A DNA stretch of 10,386 nucleotides from positions 1 to 10,386 of the forward strand of contig CAJQOK010000290.1 of NCBI GenBank assembly GCA_905479905.1. Direction: 5' to 3'. The translations under genes and the position numbers were made by a program. Positions 1 through 6,693 of this stretch are shown here, piece by piece; within the stretch, counting starts at the first letter, position 1; the number at the start of each line of letters is the position of its first letter. The DNA is from an uncultured Aliterella sp. (GTDB lineage Bacteria > Cyanobacteriota > Cyanobacteriia > Cyanobacteriales > Chroococcidiopsidaceae). The notes beneath the pieces are model-generated. The model saw nothing but the letters and a program-made list of their open reading frames with translations. It had not been told where the DNA came from and did not search any database.

Positions 1-894
1 ATGAAGATGATCTTTGCCAGGAGTGCTAAGAGGATTTTTGCCAGCCATCAACCGCCGTACAAATACTTGAGTTGTATCTAATACAGGCAAAAGCAAAAAT
101 AGAGCAGTAGGAACGATCGCAAATACAGTATTTACTTTCAAGTTACCCAAAATACTAGCGGCTGCCAGCACGTAGCCAAAAAAGTAAGCTCCCGCATCGC
201 CCATAATTATATGAGAAGGATGGAAATTGTGGCGTAAAAACCCCAAAGCTGCACCGCCTAGAGCAGCTAAGAGAAAAGTAGCGGCAGCACGGCTTTCAAA
301 CTGTGCGGAGACTGCTAAAAGGCTCATAGCGGTAATAAAACTAATTCCTCCTGCTAAACCATCCATCCCATCCATTAAATTGATAGCGTTGGTAATTCCC
401 ACCACCCACAATAAGGTAATTAATGTTGATAATAGGGAGTCGATGGGCGTACCTAAAGTAACTTGAATCTGGATGCCATTAGCAATTAACAGCATTGATG
501 CCAAAATCTGAGCGAGTAGGCGAATGTAGGGAGGTAAACCATATTGGTCATCAATAAAACCTACTAGCACCAACATTGAACCACCTAGCAGGATAGTTAG
601 GACTTCTGCCAGCACATTTTCTAAGACAATGGGGCGCAAAAATGTAGCGAGAATGAGCGCCGCTACTACTCCTGCATAGATAGCCAATCCGCCAGCATTG
701 GGCAACGGTTCGTGGTTGAGTCTTCGGGCGTTAGGCTGATCTGCCCAACCCACACGCAAGGCAAAAGAGCGCACGGCTGGAATAAAACGGTAAGTTGTCA
801 CCCAAGCTACTACAAAAGTGAATATTACCGCCAGCCACCCTGTACCGCCAGGGTTGGCAATGCCAAGGGATTGAAGCAATCGGTACAGGTTCAT
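1..894 (-). CDS. Polyprenyl-phosphate sugar-1-phosphate transferase, WecA/TagO/MraY family (3' end cut off by window)
   Basis: This integral membrane enzyme should transfer a sugar-1-phosphate (GlcNAc-1-P in WecA/TagO relatives) from a UDP-sugar to undecaprenyl phosphate, the first step of a lipid-linked envelope glycan. I read 298 residues on the minus strand before the window ends. Visible family motifs are ADQPNARRLN (about 51-60), FIDDQYG with the DD pair at 115-116, NAINLMDGMDGLAGG (169-183), MGDAGAYFFG (231-240), and the start of the HLHH-type motif (PGKDHLH, 292-298). Hydrophobic stretches recur throughout, as expected for about ten or eleven membrane helices. The start is ATG at 894 (MNLYRLLQSLG). 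An in-frame ATG at 906 would add only MELH, and a stop lies just upstream at 930. Probably some 40-60 residues are missing. MraY itself is less likely, because the C-terminal HLH signature and the DDQYG context fit the WecA/TagO branch. The exact sugar is unknown. Confidence 0.88.
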   Translation of the reverse strand, partial: MNLYRLLQSLGIANPGGTGWLAVIFTFVVAWVTTYRFIPAVRSFALRVGWADQPNARRLNHEPLPNAGGLAIYAGVVAALILATFLRPIVLENVLAEVLTILLGGSMLVLVGFIDDQYGLPPYIRLLAQILASMLLIANGIQIQVTLGTPIDSLLSTLITLLWVVGITNAINLMDGMDGLAGGISFITAMSLLAVSAQFESRAAATFLLAALGGAALGFLRHNFHPSHIIMGDAGAYFFGYVLAAASILGNLKVNTVFAIVPTALFLLLPVLDTTQVFVRRLMAGKNPLSTPGKDHLH

Positions 895-938
895 GTGCAA
901 TTCCATTACTACTATCAAAGCTGATTGTCAGCATCAAC

Positions 939-968
939 AGTATACTAATCAATATTTTCAGATTTCAC
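939..968 (-). promoter_or_regulatory. Possible sigma70-type promoter of the WecA-like gene
   Basis: On the minus strand TATACT (944-939) matches the -10 consensus at 5 of 6 positions, and GTGAAA (968-963) matches the -35 consensus at 4 of 6, with an 18-bp spacer. Transcription would begin near 932, giving a leader of about 38 nt before ATG 894. This rests on consensus matching only. Confidence 0.3.
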
Positions 969-993
969 TCAGATTTAGTAAAACTTACGCTAG

Positions 994-1857
994 TTACGCG
1001 GAAGTATTATTTCTTTTGTCATGATTTTGGCTTGCTTCCCAACCTAGCAGCATTTTCTTTCGCTCCAATCCCCAACGAAAACCACCCAATTCGCCAGATT
1101 CCCGAATTACTCGATGACAAGGAATTAAATAGCCAACGGGATTATTACTCAAAGCGTTACCAACGGCTCTAGCTGAAGTGGGACAACCGATCGCATTTGC
1201 TAAACTTTGGTAAGTTGCAAGTCCTGCAAACGGTACTCTTAATAACCCCCGCCAAACTTGAATTTGAAAATTAGTACCTTTAACGAAAAGAACTAAAGGC
1301 TGATTGGTAGCAATGGGGGCAAAAATGCGATCGCATATCTCTCTAGTGGCTTGTCTATCTTGAACAATCTCAGCCTTTAACCACTCTAAGCGCAAAAGCT
1401 GCTCAACGTCTTTACAAGTATTATCTAAAAAACGCAGATTACAAATACCACGAGCAGTCATAGCAATTAAACATTCACCAAAAGGGCTTTCATGCACTCC
1501 ATAGATAATTTGTAATCCTGTCCCGCCTGTTTTAAATTCACCGGGCGACATAGCTTCCAACGTCACAAAAAGATCGTGCAAACGCCCCGGACTTGATAAC
1601 CCCACATCTCCAGTAAGATTTAATAAGCTTTTTGTTTCAGCTATTTTTGCTTTGGCATATTCTACCGTCAGATATTGCAAGAAACGCTTAGGACTAATAC
1701 CCGCCCATCTGGTAAATAGCCTTTGAAAGTGATATTCGCTTAAGTTTACGTGGGTTGCAACTGCTGCTAAATCTGGCTGTTGTAAATGATTTTCACTTAT
1801 AAAGGCGATCGCTTTAGCAATAAGCTGATAATTGCTAGTTTCGACAAAGGAAGTCAT
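994..1857 (-). CDS. Ada-like AraC-type regulator fused to O6-methylguanine-DNA methyltransferase (no N-terminal Ada zinc domain)
   Basis: This is a suicide DNA-repair protein that moves the methyl group from O6-methylguanine (or O4-methylthymine) to its own cysteine. From ATG 1857 it has 287 residues. An AraC-type double helix-turn-helix occupies roughly residues 10-110: the first around DLAAVATHVNLSEYHFQRLF, the second around VGLSSPGRLHDLFVTLEAMSP. The methyltransferase domain follows (about 114-276), with SARAVGNAL before the active-site PCHRV (Cys247) and GELGGFRWG after it. E. coli Ada has an additional N-terminal zinc domain that repairs methylphosphotriesters and switches the protein to an activator. 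That domain is absent, so the regulatory input is unclear. A longer reading from GTG 1911 adds 18 residues that run into the tandem repeat, so I prefer ATG 1857. The length fits cyanobacterial AraC-MGMT fusions. The gene stands alone on the minus strand. Confidence 0.9.
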   Translation of the reverse strand: MTSFVETSNYQLIAKAIAFISENHLQQPDLAAVATHVNLSEYHFQRLFTRWAGISPKRFLQYLTVEYAKAKIAETKSLLNLTGDVGLSSPGRLHDLFVTLEAMSPGEFKTGGTGLQIIYGVHESPFGECLIAMTARGICNLRFLDNTCKDVEQLLRLEWLKAEIVQDRQATREICDRIFAPIATNQPLVLFVKGTNFQIQVWRGLLRVPFAGLATYQSLANAIGCPTSARAVGNALSNNPVGYLIPCHRVIRESGELGGFRWGLERKKMLLGWEASQNHDKRNNTSA

Positions 1858-1901
1858 AAATATATTTCGTCTATTACTTCCAATGTATTGATAGCCCAGG
1901 C

Positions 1902-2006
1902 TCAAAACCACCCGTTTCTTGCGGAAATCGAAAAAAGATATTTATTTTCCCCAGATCAAAACCACCCGTTTCTTGCGGAAATCAAAAAAAGATATTTATT
2001 TTCCCC
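1902..2006. repeat. Tandem direct repeat, two 51-bp copies with 54-bp period
   Basis: Copy 1 is 1902-1952 and copy 2 is 1956-2006. They differ at one base (G1930 against A1984). Each runs from TCAAAACCACCCG through TTGCGGAAATC and an A-rich run to TTTATTTTCCCC. The second copy runs directly into the C6/G6 hairpin. The block lies 45 to 150 nt upstream of the chosen start of the Ada-like gene. A plus-strand frame through it encodes an 18-residue peptide repeat, but I see no support for that frame being a gene. Confidence 0.9.
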
Positions 2007-2023
2007 CCTTGAAAAAGGGGGGA
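2002..2023. repeat. C6/G6 hairpin with GAAA loop between the serine hydrolase and Ada-like genes
   Basis: TCCCCCCTT (2002-2010) pairs perfectly with AAGGGGGGA (2015-2023) around a GAAA loop, giving a 9-bp stem. It sits 5 nt past the stop codon of the minus-strand serine hydrolase gene, where a terminator would be. On that strand the stem is followed by A-rich rather than T-rich sequence, so it is not a classic intrinsic terminator. C-run/G-run hairpins of this kind are dispersed in many cyanobacterial genomes. Confidence 0.7.
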
Positions 2024-2027
2024 TCTC

Positions 2028-2963
2028 TTACTTAAAAACCAAATCACTGCTAGATTCAGCAATTTTCCCCGAAATATACGGCAATATTGTTTTATCTTGA
2101 CTAGCGACGCCTTCAATAAATACGACCAATAAATAAGGTTGCTGCTCTGGAATCTCAATATAAGCTGCATCATGGCGCACTTTGCTAGTCCAACCTGCTT
2201 TTGACCAAAGTTGAGCATTATTTGGCAAACCGCCACCTAAAAAACCTGTAACTTGATTTTCATCATCCTTACTTAACTCTGTAAGACTACGCTTGAGTAA
2301 TCCCATCATTGCTTGACTTTGCGTAGCTGATACCGCCACCCCGCCGACAATACTATGCAATAGCCGCGCTGTGGCGTTTGTAGTTAGCATATTGCGGTTG
2401 TCCATCAATTCCCCTACAAACATTCTTTCACGTCCATAGGGGCCATCACCCCAAGTTTTTTGATTGATATTAATTGTCTGCAACTCCTCCCATCCCAAAG
2501 ATTGAAAGTAGCGGTTAACAATATTACGCTGCATTTTCCAAGTTTCAAAAGGCCCTGGAGGTAATTCGGGGCCGCTTGTAGTTCCAGTAAGAATGTCTAC
2601 AACTAAGCTAGTCGCATCATTACTAGAATCAACAATCATGTCTTTAATCGCTCGTTCTAACTCTCTAGTAGTTTGACTCATGCGTTTATCTAGCCATTCG
2701 TAAACAGCAACCAGATAAAACAATTTGACAACACTTGCTGGATAAATCCGCTCATCGCCTCGGTAGCTAAAACCACGCACCCCATGACCCCAAAAAGCTT
2801 GGGGACTAAGCGCACCGCCAGTATTGACGGGTACGGGAGGATCGTAAACAATCCACGTTAAAGCAATGGAATTACGGGCAAGAGAAGGAAATTCTGCCCA
2901 AGTTTCGGCTAAAATGCGATCGCCTAAAGTTTCAAGTTGCTCGTCTTTAAGGAAAAATGTCAT
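2028..2963 (-). CDS. Class A beta-lactamase-like serine hydrolase (PBP-like fold, probably not a true beta-lactamase)
   Basis: The penicillin-binding-protein/class A beta-lactamase fold is shown by three active-site motifs in order. From ATG 2963 (311 residues) these are SVVK (Ser77 nucleophile, Lys80), SSN (113-115, in place of SDN) and KAG (255-257, in place of KTG). The omega-loop signature with the deacylating glutamate (ExxLN type) is not visible in the expected region (about 145-190), so hydrolysis of beta-lactams is doubtful. A peptidoglycan peptidase or another amide/ester hydrolase is equally possible. No signal peptide is seen: the N-terminus is charged and helical (MTFFLKDEQLETLGDRI), suggesting a cytoplasmic protein or an unusual export route. 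A TTG start at 3002 would add 13 residues with two Arg and one Lys but no clear hydrophobic core, so I use the ATG. The gene is divergent from the NlpC/P60 gene across about 50 bp. Confidence 0.82.
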   Translation of the reverse strand: MTFFLKDEQLETLGDRILAETWAEFPSLARNSIALTWIVYDPPVPVNTGGALSPQAFWGHGVRGFSYRGDERIYPASVVKLFYLVAVYEWLDKRMSQTTRELERAIKDMIVDSSNDATSLVVDILTGTTSGPELPPGPFETWKMQRNIVNRYFQSLGWEELQTININQKTWGDGPYGRERMFVGELMDNRNMLTTNATARLLHSIVGGVAVSATQSQAMMGLLKRSLTELSKDDENQVTGFLGGGLPNNAQLWSKAGWTSKVRHDAAYIEIPEQQPYLLVVFIEGVASQDKTILPYISGKIAESSSDLVFK

Positions 2964-3015
2964 AAAGCGCTTAAATAATCGGCTAAAGTTTTGAGATATC
3001 AAAAGATTACTGTGT

Positions 3016-3723
3016 ATGGTATCCCTTCAGAAATTTCTCGCAAATGAATATATTTGCCAGACTAACTTAAATATTTATGACACTCCAAGCGGTGAAGGTT
3101 TGGTAACTCAAGCCGCTACCGGAAGACATTTACAAGTTGTCTCTATCCTTGAAGATAGGGCGATGGAGGTTCGTTTATGCGAAGACGATTACCCAGGATG
3201 GTTACTTGCTAAGGATTTGAGCAGTTTAAAATTAGCAGATAGTAAGTATAACGCGATAGCGCCAGCGCGCTCGCAGAGCTTCGCCTTTTCAATAGCTGAA
3301 ATTAAATCCCAGCTTCCCAAAGTAATTGACTTTACAATTCAAGCCATGCAACAAGCTAATTATTACCTCTGGGGGGGAACTGTAGCGCCTAATTATGACT
3401 GTTCGGGATTAATGCAAGCAGCGTTTAAATCTGTTGGGGTTTGGCTACCTAGAGATGCTTATCAACAAGAAGCTTTTACCCAAAAAATTAGCTTTGAGGA
3501 ATTGTTACCAGGAGACTTAGTATTTTTTGGTTCTACCGAAAAAGCAACTCATGTAGGATTGTACTTAGGTGAAGCTTGTTATATTCATAGCTCTGGGCAA
3601 AAGCAAGGACGTAATGGTATTGGAATTGACAAACTCTCGGAACAAGGAGATGAGGTTAGCAAGTCGTATTATCAACAATTGCGCGGTTTTGGCAGAGTGA
3701 TGAGCAGTTACGGGGCGCATTAA
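3016..3723 (+). CDS. SH3b-NlpC/P60 gamma-D-glutamyl-diaminopimelate endopeptidase
   Basis: This 235-residue cysteine peptidase should cut the gamma-D-Glu-meso-diaminopimelate bond of peptidoglycan stem peptides. It resembles the crystallised NlpC/P60 proteins of Anabaena variabilis and Nostoc punctiforme. An N-terminal bacterial SH3 domain spans about residues 10-75 (YICQTNLNIYDTPS through GWLLAKDL). The NlpC/P60 domain spans about 100-230, with catalytic Cys129 in NYDCSGLM, His179 in ATHVGLY and His191 in YIHSSG. There is no signal peptide, as in those cyanobacterial homologues, which are thought to act on recycled muropeptides. Residues 80-90 in the interdomain linker are encoded by a GC-rich 33-bp element (see the repeat at 3253). 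ATG 3016 gives MVSLQKFL. The stop is 1 nt from the next gene, so it is probably cotranscribed with the glycosyltransferase. Confidence 0.93.
   Translation: MVSLQKFLANEYICQTNLNIYDTPSGEGLVTQAATGRHLQVVSILEDRAMEVRLCEDDYPGWLLAKDLSSLKLADSKYNAIAPARSQSFAFSIAEIKSQLPKVIDFTIQAMQQANYYLWGGTVAPNYDCSGLMQAAFKSVGVWLPRDAYQQEAFTQKISFEELLPGDLVFFGSTEKATHVGLYLGEACYIHSSGQKQGRNGIGIDKLSEQGDEVSKSYYQQLRGFGRVMSSYGAH
3253..3285 (+). repeat. In-frame GC-rich repeat element inside the NlpC/P60 gene
   Basis: Thirty-three bases (exactly 11 codons, residues 80-90) are far more GC-rich than their surroundings and can fold: AGCGC (3258-3262) pairs with GCGCT (3267-3271) around CAGC, flanked by GCG (3253-3255) and CGC (3272-3274). 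The GCGATAGCGC opening and GAGCTTCGCC-type end resemble short dispersed repeats of cyanobacterial genomes. The element falls between the SH3b and peptidase domains, where an insertion is tolerable. Confidence 0.6.
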
Positions 3724-3724
3724 G

Positions 3725-4729
3725 ATGACATTAATTGAGGAAAGTATTGAGCGCAGACTTTTAACACGAGATGAAAGTCTAGCTGTTTCAGTAATCGTAC
3801 CTGTTTATAATGAGGTGGAAAGTTTGCCTCATTTAATTGCCGAAATTGCCAAAAGCTTGACGGAAAGCGGGTTAAGTTACGAGATTATTTGCGTTGATGA
3901 TGGCTCAAAAGATGGTTCGGCGCAGTTATTAAAACTAGAAGCTCAAAAACGCCCAGATTTGAAGGCGGTACTATTGCGGCGCAACTATGGACAAACCGCA
4001 GCAATGGCGGCAGGATTTTACTATGCGCGATCGCATTCTATCGTAACTTTAGACGGCGATTTGCAAAACGATCCCGCAGATATCCCAATATTGCTAGCAA
4101 AACTAGCCGAAGGTTACGATTTAGTTAGTGGTTGGCGACAGAAAAGGCAAGATGCGGCTTTAACTCGCTTGCTTCCTTCTAAACTAGCTAACTTGTTAAT
4201 TGGAAAAGTAACAGGCGTAAAATTACACGATTACGGTTGCTCGTTAAAAGCTTACCGCGCCGAAGTTGTAGCAGACATGAATTTATACGGCGAGTTGCAC
4301 CGTTTTTTACCTGCTTTGGCGTACATTGAAGGCGCAAATATTACCGAAATTCCGGTACGCCATCACGCCCGACGTTTTGGTCAAAGCAAGTACGGATTAG
4401 GACGCACTTTTCGGGTTGTAATGGATTTATTGACCATTTATTTCATGAAAACATTTTTAACGCGCCCTATGCACGTTTTTGGGCTGTTTGGTTTGCTTTC
4501 TACTGCTTTAGGTACAATTTTAGGACTGTATTTGACCTTTTTAAAGCTAGGATTGGGTCAAAGTATTGGCAATCGTCCGTTGTTAATTTTGGCTGTATTG
4601 CTTGTGGTGGGTGGAGTACAGCTATTTAGCTTTGGGCTATTAGCAGAATTACTTATGCGTACCTATCACGAATCTCAAGGGCGACCTATCTATCGCGTGC
4701 GAGAGGTCGTGGGAAAAAATGTTAATTAA
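3725..4729 (+). CDS. Membrane-anchored family 2 glycosyltransferase (polyprenyl-phosphate glycosyltransferase, DPM1/GtrB/ArnC-like)
   Basis: The protein (334 residues) should transfer a sugar from a nucleotide donor to polyprenyl phosphate on the cytoplasmic face of the membrane, making a lipid-linked sugar for later transfer outside. The GT-A domain covers about residues 20-235: SVIVPVYNE near 22-30, VDDGSKDGS (57-65), and metal-binding LDGDLQNDP with Asp110 and Asp112. GCSLKAYR (171-178) follows, then the RRFGQSKYGLGR segment near 216-227. Two C-terminal membrane helices lie at about 252-274 and 286-310, followed by a short basic tail. This is the architecture of the DPM1-like bacterial group, which includes Synechocystis GtrB. 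The sugar cannot be read from the sequence. ATG 3725 lies 1 nt after the NlpC/P60 stop, so translational coupling is likely. Confidence 0.88.
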   Translation: MTLIEESIERRLLTRDESLAVSVIVPVYNEVESLPHLIAEIAKSLTESGLSYEIICVDDGSKDGSAQLLKLEAQKRPDLKAVLLRRNYGQTAAMAAGFYYARSHSIVTLDGDLQNDPADIPILLAKLAEGYDLVSGWRQKRQDAALTRLLPSKLANLLIGKVTGVKLHDYGCSLKAYRAEVVADMNLYGELHRFLPALAYIEGANITEIPVRHHARRFGQSKYGLGRTFRVVMDLLTIYFMKTFLTRPMHVFGLFGLLSTALGTILGLYLTFLKLGLGQSIGNRPLLILAVLLVVGGVQLFSFGLLAELLMRTYHESQGRPIYRVREVVGKNVN

Positions 4730-4771
4730 AGTAACAATAGAGAAAGTTAGTGTACTAAATATTTAATTACT

Positions 4772-6001
4772 TTGAACGTTTTTTCGGATCTCGCTCCTCA
4801 AATGCGACGAAATTTAAAAATCTTATTTGCCGCCGGACTATTATTTTGGTCTAGTTTGACTGCTTTACTACCAACTTTACCTTTATATGTAGAAGAATTA
4901 GGTGCGTCTGAACAACAAATTGGTTTTGTCATGGGCTGTTTTGCCATTGGTTTATTACTATTTCGTTCGGTACTCGGACGTTTGGCAGACGAACACAGCC
5001 GCAAAATTGTGTTGATAATCGGGATGTCGGTAGTAGCCAGCGCTCCTTTGGGCTATTTGGTAGTAAACTCAATTCCATTACTCATGGTAATTCGAGCGTT
5101 TCACGGTATCAGTCTCGCGGCTTTTAGTACGGGTTACTCGGCTTTGGTTGCAGATATTGCACCGCCTCACAAGCGCGGCGAAGTCATTGGTTACATGAGT
5201 TTGGTAAATCCGCTAGGGCTGGCTATTGGCCCTGCTTTAGGTGGTTTTCTTCAAGCTTACGCGGGTTATACTCCTTTGTTTCTTTTGTCTTCAGGATTAG
5301 GGATTTTAGGGCTGATTTTTACTAGCCAGGTAGTCAATCCTAAGATCATTGCTGACTCGCGTAGTAATACCAAAGGTAATGTATTTTGGAAATTGCTTTT
5401 TAGTCCCCGCGTCCGAGTTCCAGCTTTAGTTTTGTTGATGGTAGGCTTGGCTTTTGGTACTTTGAGTACCTTTGTGCCATTATTTATGAGATCGGTGGAT
5501 GTAGACTTAAACGCTGGACTATTTTACACTGCTGCCGCGATCGCAAGTTTTAGTGTCAGATTAGTTGCAGGAAAAGCCAGCGATCGCTATGGACGCGGTT
5601 TATTTATTACTATTAGCTTAGTGTTGTATACTGCATCGATGCTGCTATTATGGGTTGCCAATAGCCCTAGTAGCTTCTTAACGGCGGCGGTAATTGAAGG
5701 CGCTGGCGCAGGTACTTTAATCCCTATGATTGCGGCGATGATGGCTGACCGAGCTATGCCCACTGAACGCGGCAAAATCTTTGGTGTCTGTATGGTAGGC
5801 TTTGATGTGGGAATTGCGATCGCAGGGCCAGTTTTAGGTTCGGTGGCGCAACAAGTCGGCTATCGCCATATCTTCGGCTTTGCTAGTGTTTTAACGTTTT
5901 TAGCAATTATTATTTTTCTCACCCAATGCAGTAAAGATTTGCCTCATTCTCTGCGGTTTGCTTTGGGTAAAGGTAGAGATGTTTATGCTACAAAAATGTA
6001 G
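4772..6001 (+). CDS. MFS transporter, drug:H+ antiporter (DHA1)-like
   Basis: This is a 12-helix major facilitator permease, probably a proton-driven exporter. Family signatures are motif A in loop 2-3 (LGRLADEHSRK, about 68-78), its counterpart in the second half (AGKASDRYGRG, 266-276), motif B (RAFHG, 108-112), and antiporter motif C-like GLAIGPALGG (149-158). The substrate is unknown. The start is uncertain. TTG 4772 gives 409 residues and a cytoplasmic N-terminus (NVFSDLAPQ) that resembles what I recall of cyanobacterial homologues; the first in-frame ATG is 4802, and an upstream stop at 4748 leaves no ATG before TTG. It lies 42 nt downstream of the glycosyltransferase and may share its transcript. 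The last codons run into a 31-bp palindrome whose TAG supplies the stop, so the C-terminus may have been reset by insertion of that repeat. Confidence 0.87.
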   Translation: MNVFSDLAPQMRRNLKILFAAGLLFWSSLTALLPTLPLYVEELGASEQQIGFVMGCFAIGLLLFRSVLGRLADEHSRKIVLIIGMSVVASAPLGYLVVNSIPLLMVIRAFHGISLAAFSTGYSALVADIAPPHKRGEVIGYMSLVNPLGLAIGPALGGFLQAYAGYTPLFLLSSGLGILGLIFTSQVVNPKIIADSRSNTKGNVFWKLLFSPRVRVPALVLLMVGLAFGTLSTFVPLFMRSVDVDLNAGLFYTAAAIASFSVRLVAGKASDRYGRGLFITISLVLYTASMLLLWVANSPSSFLTAAVIEGAGAGTLIPMIAAMMADRAMPTERGKIFGVCMVGFDVGIAIAGPVLGSVAQQVGYRHIFGFASVLTFLAIIIFLTQCSKDLPHSLRFALGKGRDVYATKM

Positions 6002-6027
6002 AGACGTTGCAATGCAACGTCTCTACA
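5992..6027 (-). terminator. 31-bp palindromic repeat acting as intrinsic terminator for tRNA-Arg and containing the MFS stop codon
   Basis: TGTAGAGACGTTGCA (5997-6011) is the exact inverse complement of 6013-6027, with only A6012 between the arms. On the minus strand this strong stem is followed at once by TTTTT (5996-5992), 19 nt past the 3' end of the convergent tRNA-Arg: a good intrinsic terminator. On the plus strand no T-run follows, but the hairpin could still affect the MFS transcript end. Palindromes reading GTAGAGACGTTGCA are a common dispersed repeat in cyanobacteria. The MFS stop TAG (5999-6001) lies in the left arm. Confidence 0.75.
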
Positions 6028-6045
6028 ATAATCATTTCATCAATA

Positions 6046-6119
6046 CGGGCGAGGAGGGATTCGAACCCCCGACACCGTGGTCCGTAGCCACGTACTCTAG
6101 TCCACTGAGCTACACGCCC
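6046..6119 (-). tRNA. tRNA-Arg (anticodon ACG)
   Basis: A complete cloverleaf reads on the minus strand. The acceptor GGGCGTG pairs with CTCGCCC except for one T-T mismatch at position 6-67. The D arm has GCTC, the anticodon stem CGTGG/CCACG encloses loop CTACGGA (anticodon ACG), and the T arm has GGTTCGAATCC. The discriminator is G and no CCA is encoded, so CCA must be added afterwards. A34 is presumably deaminated to inosine by TadA so that CGU, CGC and CGA codons are read. The gene is divergent from moaC. Confidence 0.96.
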
Positions 6120-6129
6120 TTGCAGAATT

Positions 6130-6137
6130 AATATACT
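6130..6137. promoter_or_regulatory. Overlapping divergent -10 elements for tRNA-Arg (-) and moaC (+)
   Basis: The 36-bp gap between the tRNA and moaC contains TATATT on the minus strand (6135-6130), about 10 nt before the tRNA 5' end. It also contains TATACT on the plus strand (6132-6137), about 18 nt before the moaC ATG. No good -35 box is visible for either, and a plus-strand -35 would lie inside the tRNA gene. This is an inference from -10 matches only. Confidence 0.3.
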
Positions 6138-6155
6138 ATCACATCTATTTAAACA

Positions 6156-6641
6156 ATGCAAGACTTTAACAAACATAGTTTGACTCATTTAGATGCCCAA
6201 GGACAAGCTCAAATGGTTGATGTATCTGGCAAAGTACCAACTACTCGCCAAGCAGTAGCCGAAGCTAAAGTAAGGATGCTGCAAGCAACTTTTCAAGCCA
6301 TTCAAGCCGGAAATGTGGCAAAAGGCGATGTATTGGGGACAGCTAGATTAGCGGGAATTATGGGCGCAAAGCAAACATCGGCGTTGATTCCTTTATGTCA
6401 TCCTTTACCAATCCAGAAAATAGAAGTACAAATTACCCCCGATTTGTCGTTACCAGGTTATGTAATTCATGCAACGGTTAAAACCAAAGCCGAAACCGGG
6501 GTAGAAATGGAAGCTTTAACGGCTGTATCTATTGCGGCGCTAACTTTGTACGACATGGCAAAAGCTTTAGAAAAATCTATAGTAATTGAATCAATTTGCT
6601 TAATTAGCAAAACTGGCGGCAAATCCGGCGACTATAGCTAG
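6156..6641 (+). CDS. moaC: Cyclic pyranopterin monophosphate synthase MoaC
   Basis: MoaC works in the first step of molybdenum cofactor synthesis, converting 3',8-cyclo-7,8-dihydro-GTP made by MoaA into cyclic pyranopterin monophosphate in the cytoplasm. The 161-residue protein is full length. It matches the family throughout: [16 protein letters not shown] near the N-terminus, Lys56 (E. coli Lys51 by eye alignment), IPLCHPLP with His82, the [13 protein letters not shown] segment [11 protein letters not shown] (111-121), TLYDMAKA with Asp133 and Lys136 (E. coli Asp128 and Lys131), and C-terminal SKTGGKSGD. Every catalytic residue I know of is present. ATG 6156 is the natural start. No other moa genes are in the window, so the pathway genes are dispersed here. 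The nearest neighbours are unrelated. Confidence 0.96.
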   Translation: MQDFNKHSLTHLDAQGQAQMVDVSGKVPTTRQAVAEAKVRMLQATFQAIQAGNVAKGDVLGTARLAGIMGAKQTSALIPLCHPLPIQKIEVQITPDLSLPGYVIHATVKTKAETGVEMEALTAVSIAALTLYDMAKALEKSIVIESICLISKTGGKSGDYS

Positions 6642-6693
6642 TATTTGCTACGCGATCGCCTTTAAAATTAACTGTAGTATCTAAATCTACTCC

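Noticed and set aside
731..952. Minus-strand open frame overlapping the start of the WecA-like gene in another frame
   Set aside because: The WecA-like frame through the same bases has clear family motifs. This one has none.
2003..2022. C6/G6 hairpin as an intrinsic terminator of the serine hydrolase gene
   Set aside because: The position is right, but on the minus strand the stem is followed by AAAATAAATA and not a T-run, so I kept it only as a repeat.
1786..2100. Plus-strand open frame encoding an 18-residue peptide repeat
   Set aside because: It arises from the 54-bp-period tandem repeat being a multiple of three. It overlaps the Ada-like gene antisense, and its composition and position give no support for a real protein.
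6046..6119. tRNA-Arg as an integration attachment site for a genomic island
   Set aside because: No integrase gene or repeated tRNA 3' fragment is visible on either side, and its neighbours are housekeeping genes.
5988..6188. Minus-strand open frame across the tRNA
   Set aside because: It is a chance frame through the tRNA gene and the palindrome.
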